A stretch of DNA of 64,000 nucleotides from Pelosinus fermentans JBW45 (GTDB taxonomy: Bacteria > Bacillota > Negativicutes > DSM-13327): NCBI RefSeq assembly GCF_000271665.2, contig NZ_CP010978.1, positions 1,024,501 through 1,088,500 of the forward strand, written 5' to 3'. This document shows positions 11,101-21,500 of the stretch, piece by piece; the first letter of the stretch is position 1; each line of letters begins with the position of its first letter. Position numbers and translations under genes: made by a program. Under the pieces are notes generated by a model. It had not been told where the DNA came from and did no database searches. It worked only from the letters and a program-made list of their open reading frames with translations.

Positions 11101-14100
11101 GATGGATCCGCAACAACGTTTGTTACTGACCTCTGTATGGCACGCGCTTGAAGATGCGGGAAATACTCCAAGGGAAATGTCAAAGAGTCCTACCGGCGTC
11201 TTTGTTGCTGCGGGATCTAGCGAGTATACAGATGCTGTAGCTATTTTTCAGAATAATAGTTTATCTTTGACATCGACAGCTCCCGCACTGCTTCCCACGC
11301 GCATTTCTTATGCGTTAAATTTACACGGTCCCAGTGAATATTATGACACGGCTTGTTCTTCGACGCTTGTGGCTTTGCACCGTGCAGTACAAGCCATCCA
11401 TAGTGGTGAATGTGAACAGGCCATTGTGGGTGCTGTTAATTTACTTCTTTCACCCCGGGGATTTATTGGTTCCGACTTAATGGGGTATCTCAGTCCTGAA
11501 GGAAAAGCGAAGCCGTTCCAGGCAGGTGCTAACGGATACGTGCGAAGTGAGGGGGTTGGTGTGATTATAATCAAACCTTTGCAAAAAGCTGTCAGTGATC
11601 AGGATAAAATATATGCAGTGGTTAAAGGTACAGGTGTATCCCATGGCGGTAAAGGAATGTCATTAACCGCTCCCAATGCAAATGGGATGAAAGCTGCCAT
11701 GATCCAGGCATATCAGGCAGCAAAGATTGATCCGCGAACAGTATCCTATATTGAAGCACACGGCATTGCGTCTCTCTTAGGCGATGGTATTGAAATAAAT
11801 GCACTGAAAGCTGGATACCAGGAGCTTGCAGCATCACAGCCGCAGAATGTAGAAGTAAATACCCCTTGTTATATTAGTAGCTTGAAATCAAGTATTGGTC
11901 ATGGAGAAGTTGCCTCTGGGATGACCGCATTGATAAAGACGATTTTAGCAATGCACCATAAGCTGATTCCAGGAATTCCACAATTTACGACTCTATCGGA
12001 GTACATTTCATTAGAAGAAAGTCCATTTAAAATTTCCGCAGAGAATCATGAATGGGAATTATTGAAAGATATTTATGGTAATAGTATGCCCCGGCGTGCC
12101 AGCATTAATAGTTATGGATTTAGTGGGGTCAATGCGCATGTGGTTTTGGAGGAACATACGCCTCTAAAAGAAGAAAGGATTCCTATTCAAGGGACAACCT
12201 CACCACAGATCCTGGTTTTTTCAGCTAAAAACCCGGAACAATTGCAGGCTCTTGTCCGACAGATGCTTGACTTTGTAGAATTTCAAAAGGAAATATCCTT
12301 GTCGAACATGGCGTATACACTCCAAGTAGGGCGCGAAGCAATGGCATTTCGTGTAGTAATGGTTGTGTGCGATACAGAAGAGTTAATTCGAAGTCTGAAG
12401 GATTATCTAGAATCAAGTAATAAAAGGGCTGAAATAGAATCTTCTCTTCCTATATATACAGGAGAAGTGGAAGAAAGTCATATGCTGATTAGACGATTAT
12501 TTTCCGGTGAAATAGGGGACAATATTTTTCAATTATTTTTTGCAGAAAATAATATGGAAAAAGTAGCTATTTATTGGACGCAAGGAGGTGTGATTCCCTG
12601 GGAATTACTCCACGAAGGAGAAAACGTACAAAAGATATCCTTGCCCACCTATCCATTTGCTAAGGAACAATATTGGATTGCCTCCAATAAGTTACAATAC
12701 AGTCCAAAAGTTTTAAACCAGCAATTCACAGACCAGACCCAGAAAATAATTAACCCTAAGAACTCGATACAGGAGAATATTCAAGATTATATCGTGCAAT
12801 TCTTATCTCGGGAACTAAATTATGGACAAAATCAAATCAAGCCAAATAAAAACATCCAGGACTATGGCATTGATTCAATCATGGGCATGAAACTTATGAG
12901 AGGTTTTGAGAAACAATTTAATATTCATGTCTCCGGACGAGAAATGCTAACATATGGAACGATTAAATCTTTATCAGATCATCTTGCTAGAAAAATTGAA
13001 GAATTAAATAAACAAGAGATCAATGTAAAAAATGAATTGGAAACCAATTCCAAAATCAGTAAGCACCTGAACAACCTAGGCGAAGCCCAGAGTCCACTTT
13101 CTGAAGGGCAAAAAGGTTTATGGATGTTGCAAAAAGTGTCACCTGAGACGAGCTCGTATAATATTCCTCTATGCTTTCGAGTTTTTGAAAAAGTGAACAT
13201 TGATAAATTCAAGCAAGCGTGTCATTTTATTTTGGAAGAACATCCAATTCTAACCAGTGTAATTGAAGAAGACAGCGATGGAGTTCCCTATCAAACCATC
13301 GAATCATCCCGTCCTCTAACGTTTCAACAAGAGGATATTTCAAATCTTAAATGTTCAGAGATACTTTCATATTTAAGGGAAAAAGCGAAAGAACCATTTT
13401 GTTTGGAAAATGGTTCTTTAATGCGTGTTCATCTTTTGTTCCGATCCGAAGCAGAGTACATTGTACTTATTACCATTCATCATATTGTCTTTGATGGAGC
13501 TTCAAGCGTACTTCTCATGACAACCCTGTTAAATGCATATCAAGAACTTGCTAAAGATAGGAATCCAATCCCCAATTCTTCACTAGCTAGCTACTATGAT
13601 TTTATTGAATGGGAACATAAAATGTTAATAAGTAAAGAAGGAGAAGAGCATCGGTCCTACTGGAGACAACAGCTATCAGGGAATTTGCCAATTCTCGAAA
13701 TTCCAGCCGATCGACCACGGTTTTCTTCTAGAAGTGATATAGGGGAAACTTATACAAACTTGCTTACACCAGAATTAAGTAAGAAGATAAAGTCCTTTGC
13801 TCAATCCCAGCATCTAAATTCGTCGATAGTTTTTTTAGGAATTTTTAAACTATTACTGCATCGCTATACAGGTCAAGAAGATATTATAGTGGGTATGCCA
13901 ACCATGGGCCGGATACAAGAAGGCTTTGACTCGCTAATAGGCTATTTTGTTAATATGATTCCCATGCGTAGTCAAGTGGAAGGGACAAAGTCCTTTTCGA
14001 AATTCATCAGGGAATTGCAGGTAACTGTAGTAGATGGGCTGGATCATGCATATCCTTTTCCATCATTGGTTCGAGATTTAAATATCCCTCGCACATCATT

Positions 14101-17100
14101 AAACGCACCTATTTTTCAAGTAGCCTTTCTATATCAAAACTTCTTGCACCCTACAGGTTTAAAAGAATGGCAGAGTAAGCTGCCCATAGAATTTGTTGAA
14201 GGGATTCATCAGGAGGGAGAATATGAGTTTGGATTAGAGGTTTATGAACAGGAAGAGAGATTTGTTCTAACTATAAAATATAACTCCGATTTATTTGATC
14301 TTTCGACAATTACCCGTATGATGGGGCACTATGCAAAATTAACAGAGGAGATTATTGATGATCCGAGTGTAGCCTTGGAGGAGTACTCTTTACTATCAAA
14401 GGAAGAAGAAATTACACTTACGGATTGGAATGAGACCCATGCAGACTATCCTAGTGATAAATGTTTCCATGAATTATTTGAAAAGCAGGCTCAAAAAACA
14501 CCCAATACGATTGCTGTTGTTTATGAGGAAGGATGCCTTACATACAAGGAATTGGATGAAAGAAGTAGTCAGATGGCAATTTACCTGCAGAAACTAGGGG
14601 TGTTCCCTGATTGCTTGGTCGGGATTTGTGTGGAACGGTCATTGGAGATGATCGTGGGGCTATTAGCGATTCTTAAAGCAGGAGGGGCATATGTACCATT
14701 GGATCCCCATTATCCCAAAGAGCGATTAGAGTATATGCTTCAAGACAGTAAAGCGTCATTTCTTTTAACTCAATCCAAATTGCTGGGAAAGATATCTCCA
14801 TTAATTGAAGGTAATATAAAAACCATTGTTTTAGATAAAGATCGGCATGAGATAGAACAAGAGGTAAAAGTAGAGGATACACTTAAACGAGAAGTACAAT
14901 CAAACCATTTGGCATATGTGATTTATACGTCTGGTAGTACAGGAAAACCTAAGGGCGTGATGATCCCTCATAGAGCATTAACAAACTTTCTTATTTCAAT
15001 GGGAGACAGACCGGGCATACATTCACAAGACAGACTACTTGCTGTGACAACCTACTGTTTTGATATTGCCGGGTTAGAGTTCTATTTGCCATTGATTAAC
15101 GGTGCTCAATGCTATATTTGCAGTTCGGAAAAAGCAAAAGATGTTGAGAAATTAAAACGGGAAATACAAAGAAACAAACCAACAATAATGCAAGCCACTC
15201 CGGTCACATGGACAATGCTTTTTCATGCTGGTTGGAAAAATGAAGAAAGAGTTAAAATTCTCTGTGGCGGAGAGGCGCTTCCGGAAAGACTAAAGCAATA
15301 TTTTATTGACACGAATAGTGATGCATGGAACATGTTTGGTCCAACGGAAACAACGATTTGGTCGACGGTTCAACACATTAAGAAAGAGGAGTCTATCACG
15401 ATTGGCAAACCGATAGCAAATACAAAAATTTATATTCTTGATAATAATGGTAAGTCCACTCCTATCGGTATCCCAGGTGAACTTTGTATAGCAGGTGATG
15501 GTTTAGCTAGAGGTTATTTAAATAAGCCTGTGCTCACAGCAGAAAAATTCATTCCGAATCCTTTTAATCTGGTAACACAGCTCTATAAAACAGGCGATTT
15601 AGCCAGGTGGCTTGCCGATGGCAATATTGAGTTTTTAGGGCGCAACGATCAACAGGTTAAGATTCGTGGATTTCGTATTGAATTGGGGGAAATTGAGAGC
15701 CAACTTAAAAACCATCCTGAGATCCAAGAAAGTGTCGTGATAGTGAATGAGCAGGAGGGGATAAAGCAACTTATTGCATATTATGTACGAACAAATCCAG
15801 GAAGAGATAAAGCTTCTCTTAGCCTCCCCAAATTACGTGAATATTTAAAATCAAACTTACCTGATTATATGATTCCAGTATTGTTTGTCGAAGTTGACTC
15901 CATTCCTTTAACGCCTAATGGGAAAATAGATCGAAAGGATTTGATGAATCGTAAAATCGTATTAACAGGAACAAAAAAAACATTCTCCCCTCCATCAGAA
16001 ATTGAAGAAAAGATTTTAGAAATCTGGAAAGCTGTTCTTCATAATGATAACATAAATATCGAAGATGGTTTTTTTGAGGTGGGAGGAGATTCACTTTTAG
16101 CAGTTGCCGTTGCAGAAAGAATCAAGAAAAAGCTGAAATGCGATTTTAATGTGACAACATTGTTTGAATATACCAACATTAAAAGTATTAGTAAATATAT
16201 TGCGGAAAATAAAGATGCAATTGCCGTCTCTTATGAAGAAGGATGTGCTAGACATTTCAAACAGCAAGACGCCATTGCAATAGTGGGAATAAGCGGGAAA
16301 TTTCCAATGGCTGAAGATGTACATGAATTATGGAAAAACCTTGTGGAAGGCAAGGATTGTATTACGGAAATTCCTAAAGAGCGTTGGGATTGGCAAAAGT
16401 ATTATGGCGATTCTACAAAAGAAGTTAATAAAACAAAAATCAAATGGGGCGGATTTATAAATGGCGTAGAGTATTTTGATCCTTTATTTTTCGGAATTTC
16501 CCCTAAGGAAGCTGAAATGATGGATCCACGGCAACGCTTGTTAATGACTTACGTATGGCATGCTATTGAGGATACTGGCATTACGCCGAAAGAAATATCA
16601 AAGGGTTCTACCGGCGTTTTTGTTGCTGCCGGTCCTAGCGAGTATACAGATGCTATTGATGTCAAGAATAGTAGTTTTTTCTTGACATCAATAGCTCCAA
16701 CAGTGCTTCCTGCGCGTATTTCTCATGCATTAAACTTACATGGTCCCAGCGAATATTATGACACGGCTTGTTCTTCCACACTAGTAGCCTTACATCGTGC
16801 AGTGCAAGCCATCCATAGTGGAGAATGTGAGCAGGCCATTGTGGGTGCCGTTAATTTACTTATTTCTCCCAAGGCGTTTATTTATCTTGATTTAATGGGG
16901 TATCTTAGTCCAGAAGGAAAAGGAAAGCCATTTCAGACAGGTGCTAATGGATATGTTCGAAGTGAGGGAGTTGGTGTGATTATCATAAAACCTTTGCAAA
17001 AAGCTATCAACGATCAGGATAAAATATATGCAGTGGTTAAAGGTACAGGTGTGTCCCATGGTGGTAAAGGAATGTCATTAACTGCTCCCAATGCAAATGG

Positions 17101-18586
17101 GATGAAAGCTGCCATGGTCCAGGCATATCAGGCAGCAAAGATTGATCCGCGAACAGTATCCTATATTGAAGCACACGGCATTGCGTCTCCCTTAGGCGAT
17201 GGTATTGAAATAAATGCACTGAAAGCTGGATACCAGGAGCTGGCAGCATCACAGCCGCAGAATGTAGAAGTAAATACCCCTTGTTATATTAGTAGCTTGA
17301 AATCAAGTATTGGTCATGGAGAAGTTGCCTCTGGGATGACCGCATTGATAAAGACGATTTTAGCAATGCACCATAAGCTGATTCCAGGAATTCCACAATT
17401 TACGACTCTATCGGAGTACATTTCATTAGAAGAAAGTCCATTTAAAATTTCCGCAGAGAATCATGAATGGGAATCATTGAAAGATATTTATGGTAATTGT
17501 TTGCCCCGGCGTGCCAGCATTAATAGTTATGGATTTAGTGGGGTCAATGCGCATGTGATTTTAGAAGAATATACGCATTGGCAAGAAGAAGTAATTCCTA
17601 TTCAAGAGATAACTTCACCTCAAATCGTGGTCTTCTCGGCTAAAAATCCAGAACAACTCGAGACCCTCGTTCAGCAGATGCTTGACTTTATAGAATTTCA
17701 AAAAGAGATATCCTTGTTGAATATAGCATATACACTCCAAGTAGGACGTGAAGCAATGTCATGCCGCGTAGCAATGGTTGTACGCGACAGAGAAGAGCTA
17801 ATTCGAGGCTTGAAGGATTATCTGAATTTGAGTGAAAAAGGTGCTGAGATAGAGTGTTCCCTGCCCATTTTCACAGGAGATGTGAAAGAAAGCCATTTGG
17901 TAATTAGCAGACTCTTTTCCGGTGAAATAGGAGAGAATGTTATGCAATTATTTCTGGCAGAAAATAATCTGGATAACATTGCTATTTATTGGACGCAGGG
18001 AGGTGTGATCCCCTGGAAGTTACTCCACGAAGGAGAAAAAGTGAAAAAGATATCCTTGCCCACCTATCCATTTGCTAAGGAACAATATTGGATTGCTTCC
18101 AATAAGTTACAATACAACCCAAAAGTTTTAAACCAGCAATTAAAAGACCAACCCCAGGAAAGTCTAATTAACCCTGAGAATTCGATACAGGAGAATATCC
18201 AGGATTATATCGTGCAATTCTTATCTCAGGAACTAAATTATGGACAAGAGCTAATCAAGTTAAATCAAAATATCCAAGACTATGGTGTTGACTCAATCAT
18301 AGGCTTGAAACTTATGCGAAGTTTGGAGAAACAATTCAATATCCAGATTTCAGGAAGAGAAATGTTGATGTATGGAACGATTAAATCCTTATCAGATCAT
18401 CTTTCTGAGAAATTGACAGAATTAGGTGAACAAGAGATAACTGTAAACAATCAATTGGAAGCAAAAGATCAAAAAAAGAATGAATGCATAGAAGGCCAAG
18501 GAATGGAAGCGTTGGAGAAATTCAGGCAAGGGGTCTTAACGTTGGAGGAAATTGAGAATTTAATAGACAAAGGAGAAATAATATGA
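8108..18586 (+). CDS. Trans-AT PKS/NRPS hybrid with a glycine module
   Basis: A 3492-residue synthase. Order: N-terminal docking helices (1-35); DH (His71, Asp244, Gln248); KR (NADPH motif near 519-526, Tyr664); ACP (Ser821); KS3 (about 915-1340; Cys1083, His1218, His1265); ACP (Ser1590); condensation domain (about 1660-2090, HHIVFDG with His1791/His1792/Asp1796); adenylation domain (about 2120-2620); PCP (Ser2662); KS4 (about 2715-3150; Cys2888, His3023, His3070); ACP (Ser3396); C-terminal docking segment (about 3465-3492). The DH-KR-ACP completes the split module whose KS2 ends the preceding protein. KS3 and KS4 both read HGIAS instead of HGTGT, and each is followed directly by an ACP with no reduction domains. 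The adenylation pocket reads DILQLGMIWK, a glycine code. The start is supported by GGGAGG about 5 bases upstream. The stop overlaps the next start (ATGA), so translation is probably coupled. Confidence 0.95.
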   Translation: MRDFLQYILCEVKSKRLSKIDGINLIRQFQTQISSNKPDFLHPFLHENTSDFSEQRFSSTFTGQEFFLADHVVKGQRILPGVAYLEMVRAAVEQAVRGIKEGELRIRLKDVVWSRPIAVGEHPLDVHIGLYPEENGEITYKIYRKAITDDVEAVVHSQGAIILTPITEVPVVDLKSIQSECSQRSLSSSQCYEAFKAMGLDYGPGHQGIEKVYIGQGQVLAKLSLPYSIVHTQDQFVLHPSLMDAALQASIGLIGVDTFKLALPFTLQELEIFYRCTPNMWAFIRYSNDSNAEDKVQKFDIDVCDANGRVCVRMKGFIARIIEWEVNPGRFSENLGTLLLEAIYIERGVVQGAIEPDYTQHLVLLCELGGVSRKSIESQMNGVQCLILQAEQEAIGERFQIYAVQVFEQIQRILKDKSNSKVLIQIVVLGQGEQQVFNGFSGMLKTAQLENPKISGQVIEMESNEDSEQIVKKLKENSCSPIDNQIRYKDGKRWTIGWNEIEDLQEIVKTPWRSLGVYLITGGAGGLGFIFAQEIVRNVKNITLILTGRSPLNEKKQAQIKELEELGAQVKYRQVDVTDKKAVTGLIQSIEADHGNLNGIIHSAGIVRDNFIIKKSKEELREVLDPKVSGLVNLDEASKDVGLDFFILFSSMAGSIGNPGQVDYATGNAFMDAYAKYRNVLVAEKKRQGQTLSINWPLWKDGGMHVDVEIEKLMLKNMGIIPMQTSTGILALYQSLTYGKEHVMVMEGNKKRMMERILSITSSPAVVQLEKEYGISNLQVNSGLLREKTLHQLKVLFGEITKLGIERIDPDEPWERYGIDSVIMIQIIQKLVDVFKNLTKTLLFEYQTLADLADYLLADYRQECIQWTKLGEKGQVVVEASLDAKGAAPTPVKARGKWIQNQQKDKNVKELKQQDDIAIVGISGKFPMAEDVHDFWKNLVEGKDCITEIPKERWDWQEYYGDSVKEANKTNIKWGGFINGVDEFDPLFFGISPKEAELMDPQQRLLLTSVWHALEDAGNTPREMSKSPTGVFVAAGSSEYTDAVAIFQNNSLSLTSTAPALLPTRISYALNLHGPSEYYDTACSSTLVALHRAVQAIHSGECEQAIVGAVNLLLSPRGFIGSDLMGYLSPEGKAKPFQAGANGYVRSEGVGVIIIKPLQKAVSDQDKIYAVVKGTGVSHGGKGMSLTAPNANGMKAAMIQAYQAAKIDPRTVSYIEAHGIASLLGDGIEINALKAGYQELAASQPQNVEVNTPCYISSLKSSIGHGEVASGMTALIKTILAMHHKLIPGIPQFTTLSEYISLEESPFKISAENHEWELLKDIYGNSMPRRASINSYGFSGVNAHVVLEEHTPLKEERIPIQGTTSPQILVFSAKNPEQLQALVRQMLDFVEFQKEISLSNMAYTLQVGREAMAFRVVMVVCDTEELIRSLKDYLESSNKRAEIESSLPIYTGEVEESHMLIRRLFSGEIGDNIFQLFFAENNMEKVAIYWTQGGVIPWELLHEGENVQKISLPTYPFAKEQYWIASNKLQYSPKVLNQQFTDQTQKIINPKNSIQENIQDYIVQFLSRELNYGQNQIKPNKNIQDYGIDSIMGMKLMRGFEKQFNIHVSGREMLTYGTIKSLSDHLARKIEELNKQEINVKNELETNSKISKHLNNLGEAQSPLSEGQKGLWMLQKVSPETSSYNIPLCFRVFEKVNIDKFKQACHFILEEHPILTSVIEEDSDGVPYQTIESSRPLTFQQEDISNLKCSEILSYLREKAKEPFCLENGSLMRVHLLFRSEAEYIVLITIHHIVFDGASSVLLMTTLLNAYQELAKDRNPIPNSSLASYYDFIEWEHKMLISKEGEEHRSYWRQQLSGNLPILEIPADRPRFSSRSDIGETYTNLLTPELSKKIKSFAQSQHLNSSIVFLGIFKLLLHRYTGQEDIIVGMPTMGRIQEGFDSLIGYFVNMIPMRSQVEGTKSFSKFIRELQVTVVDGLDHAYPFPSLVRDLNIPRTSLNAPIFQVAFLYQNFLHPTGLKEWQSKLPIEFVEGIHQEGEYEFGLEVYEQEERFVLTIKYNSDLFDLSTITRMMGHYAKLTEEIIDDPSVALEEYSLLSKEEEITLTDWNETHADYPSDKCFHELFEKQAQKTPNTIAVVYEEGCLTYKELDERSSQMAIYLQKLGVFPDCLVGICVERSLEMIVGLLAILKAGGAYVPLDPHYPKERLEYMLQDSKASFLLTQSKLLGKISPLIEGNIKTIVLDKDRHEIEQEVKVEDTLKREVQSNHLAYVIYTSGSTGKPKGVMIPHRALTNFLISMGDRPGIHSQDRLLAVTTYCFDIAGLEFYLPLINGAQCYICSSEKAKDVEKLKREIQRNKPTIMQATPVTWTMLFHAGWKNEERVKILCGGEALPERLKQYFIDTNSDAWNMFGPTETTIWSTVQHIKKEESITIGKPIANTKIYILDNNGKSTPIGIPGELCIAGDGLARGYLNKPVLTAEKFIPNPFNLVTQLYKTGDLARWLADGNIEFLGRNDQQVKIRGFRIELGEIESQLKNHPEIQESVVIVNEQEGIKQLIAYYVRTNPGRDKASLSLPKLREYLKSNLPDYMIPVLFVEVDSIPLTPNGKIDRKDLMNRKIVLTGTKKTFSPPSEIEEKILEIWKAVLHNDNINIEDGFFEVGGDSLLAVAVAERIKKKLKCDFNVTTLFEYTNIKSISKYIAENKDAIAVSYEEGCARHFKQQDAIAIVGISGKFPMAEDVHELWKNLVEGKDCITEIPKERWDWQKYYGDSTKEVNKTKIKWGGFINGVEYFDPLFFGISPKEAEMMDPRQRLLMTYVWHAIEDTGITPKEISKGSTGVFVAAGPSEYTDAIDVKNSSFFLTSIAPTVLPARISHALNLHGPSEYYDTACSSTLVALHRAVQAIHSGECEQAIVGAVNLLISPKAFIYLDLMGYLSPEGKGKPFQTGANGYVRSEGVGVIIIKPLQKAINDQDKIYAVVKGTGVSHGGKGMSLTAPNANGMKAAMVQAYQAAKIDPRTVSYIEAHGIASPLGDGIEINALKAGYQELAASQPQNVEVNTPCYISSLKSSIGHGEVASGMTALIKTILAMHHKLIPGIPQFTTLSEYISLEESPFKISAENHEWESLKDIYGNCLPRRASINSYGFSGVNAHVILEEYTHWQEEVIPIQEITSPQIVVFSAKNPEQLETLVQQMLDFIEFQKEISLLNIAYTLQVGREAMSCRVAMVVRDREELIRGLKDYLNLSEKGAEIECSLPIFTGDVKESHLVISRLFSGEIGENVMQLFLAENNLDNIAIYWTQGGVIPWKLLHEGEKVKKISLPTYPFAKEQYWIASNKLQYNPKVLNQQLKDQPQESLINPENSIQENIQDYIVQFLSQELNYGQELIKLNQNIQDYGVDSIIGLKLMRSLEKQFNIQISGREMLMYGTIKSLSDHLSEKLTELGEQEITVNNQLEAKDQKKNECIEGQGMEALEKFRQGVLTLEEIENLIDKGEII
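11616..12142 (+). repeat. Near-identical KS patch, copy 1 (partner 17031-17557)
   Basis: About 527 bp in the second half of KS3 match KS4 at a constant offset of 5415 bp with only scattered substitutions, while the first halves of the two KS genes differ much more. The patch covers the HGIAS and SIGHGE active-site region. This fits either the remains of a tandem duplication or later gene conversion. Confidence 0.85.
13093..16236 (+). repeat. C-A-PCP glycine module, copy 1 (partner 18684-21827)
   Basis: About 3144 bp encoding a complete condensation-adenylation-PCP module repeat at 18684-21827 with a constant offset of 5591 bp. The few differences I see are in the first 170 bp and at one base near the end; the encoded residues between them are identical. 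Adenylation pocket residues here are Asp2319, Ile2320, Leu2323, Gln2362, Leu2385, Gly2387, Met2409, Ile2417, Trp2418 and Lys2606, which read DILQLGMIWK. That is the glycine code known from trans-AT hybrids such as bacillaene and pederin. Confidence 0.95.
17031..17557 (+). repeat. Near-identical KS patch, copy 2 (partner 11616-12142)
   Basis: Second copy of the KS3/KS4 patch, at an offset of 5415 bp from copy 1. It belongs to KS4, which sits between the two glycine modules. Confidence 0.85.
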
Positions 18587-21500
18587 GGCGTAAAGAAATT
18601 CTTACTGCATTTAAAAAAGGGGAGTTAACGGCAATTGAAGTAAAAGAAAAACTTTACAAGCTTAAGAAGCAGCCCTTCCAGAATCCACTTTCTGAAGGGC
18701 AAAAAGGTTTATGGATGTTGCAAAAAGTGTTACCTGAGATGAGCTCGTATAATATTCCTCTATGCTTTCGAGTTTTTGAAAAAGTGAACATTGATAAATT
18801 CAAGAAAGCGTGTCATTTTGTTTTGGAAGAACATCCGATTCTAACCAGTGTAATTGAAGAAGACAGCGATGGAGTTCCCTATCAAACCATCGAATCATCC
18901 CGTCCTCTAACGTTTCAACAAGAGGATATTTCAAATCTTAAATGTTCAGAGATACTTTCATATTTAAGGGAAAAAGCGAAAGAACCATTTTGTTTGGAAA
19001 ATGGTTCTTTAATGCGTGTTCATCTTTTGTTCCGATCCGAAGCAGAGTACATTGTACTTATTACCATTCATCATATTGTCTTTGATGGAGCTTCAAGCGT
19101 ACTTCTCATGACAACCCTGTTAAATGCATATCAAGAACTTGCTAAAGATAGGAATCCAATCCCCAATTCTTCACTAGCTAGCTACTATGATTTTATTGAA
19201 TGGGAACATAAAATGTTAATAAGTAAAGAAGGAGAAGAGCATCGGTCCTACTGGAGACAACAGCTATCAGGGAATTTGCCAATTCTCGAAATTCCAGCCG
19301 ATCGACCACGGTTTTCTTCTAGAAGTGATATAGGGGAAACTTATACAAACTTGCTTACACCAGAATTAAGTAAGAAGATAAAGTCCTTTGCTCAATCCCA
19401 GCATCTAAATTCGTCGATAGTTTTTTTAGGAATTTTTAAACTATTACTGCATCGCTATACAGGTCAAGAAGATATTATAGTGGGTATGCCAACCATGGGC
19501 CGGATACAAGAAGGCTTTGACTCGCTAATAGGCTATTTTGTTAATATGATTCCCATGCGTAGTCAAGTGGAAGGGACAAAGTCCTTTTCGAAATTCATCA
19601 GGGAATTGCAGGTAACTGTAGTAGATGGGCTGGATCATGCATATCCTTTTCCATCATTGGTTCGAGATTTAAATATCCCTCGCACATCATTAAACGCACC
19701 TATTTTTCAAGTAGCCTTTCTATATCAAAACTTCTTGCACCCTACAGGTTTAAAAGAATGGCAGAGTAAGCTGCCCATAGAATTTGTTGAAGGGATTCAT
19801 CAGGAGGGAGAATATGAGTTTGGATTAGAGGTTTATGAACAGGAAGAGAGATTTGTTCTAACTATAAAATATAACTCCGATTTATTTGATCTTTCGACAA
19901 TTACCCGTATGATGGGGCACTATGCAAAATTAACAGAGGAGATTATTGATGATCCGAGTGTAGCCTTGGAGGAGTACTCTTTACTATCAAAGGAAGAAGA
20001 AATTACACTTACGGATTGGAATGAGACCCATGCAGACTATCCTAGTGATAAATGTTTCCATGAATTATTTGAAAAGCAGGCTCAAAAAACACCCAATACG
20101 ATTGCTGTTGTTTATGAGGAAGGATGCCTTACATACAAGGAATTGGATGAAAGAAGTAGTCAGATGGCAATTTACCTGCAGAAACTAGGGGTGTTCCCTG
20201 ATTGCTTGGTCGGGATTTGTGTGGAACGGTCATTGGAGATGATCGTGGGGCTATTAGCGATTCTTAAAGCAGGAGGGGCATATGTACCATTGGATCCCCA
20301 TTATCCCAAAGAGCGATTAGAGTATATGCTTCAAGACAGTAAAGCGTCATTTCTTTTAACTCAATCCAAATTGCTGGGAAAGATATCTCCATTAATTGAA
20401 GGTAATATAAAAACCATTGTTTTAGATAAAGATCGGCATGAGATAGAACAAGAGGTAAAAGTAGAGGATACACTTAAACGAGAAGTACAATCAAACCATT
20501 TGGCATATGTGATTTATACGTCTGGTAGTACAGGAAAACCTAAGGGCGTGATGATCCCTCATAGAGCATTAACAAACTTTCTTATTTCAATGGGAGACAG
20601 ACCGGGCATACATTCACAAGACAGACTACTTGCTGTGACAACCTACTGTTTTGATATTGCCGGGTTAGAGTTCTATTTGCCATTGATTAACGGTGCTCAA
20701 TGCTATATTTGCAGTTCGGAAAAAGCAAAAGATGTTGAGAAATTAAAACGGGAAATACAAAGAAACAAACCAACAATAATGCAAGCCACTCCGGTCACAT
20801 GGACAATGCTTTTTCATGCTGGTTGGAAAAATGAAGAAAGAGTTAAAATTCTCTGTGGCGGAGAGGCGCTTCCGGAAAGACTAAAGCAATATTTTATTGA
20901 CACGAATAGTGATGCATGGAACATGTTTGGTCCAACGGAAACAACGATTTGGTCGACGGTTCAACACATTAAGAAAGAGGAGTCTATCACGATTGGCAAA
21001 CCGATAGCAAATACAAAAATTTATATTCTTGATAATAATGGTAAGTCCACTCCTATCGGTATCCCAGGTGAACTTTGTATAGCAGGTGATGGTTTAGCTA
21101 GAGGTTATTTAAATAAGCCTGTGCTCACAGCAGAAAAATTCATTCCGAATCCTTTTAATCTGGTAACACAGCTCTATAAAACAGGCGATTTAGCCAGGTG
21201 GCTTGCCGATGGCAATATTGAGTTTTTAGGGCGCAACGATCAACAGGTTAAGATTCGTGGATTTCGTATTGAATTGGGGGAAATTGAGAGCCAACTTAAA
21301 AACCATCCTGAGATCCAAGAAAGTGTCGTGATAGTGAATGAGCAGGAGGGGATAAAGCAACTTATTGCATATTATGTACGAACAAATCCAGGAAGAGATA
21401 AAGCTTCTCTTAGCCTCCCCAAATTACGTGAATATTTAAAATCAAACTTACCTGATTATATGATTCCAGTATTGTTTGTCGAAGTTGACTCCATTCCTTT

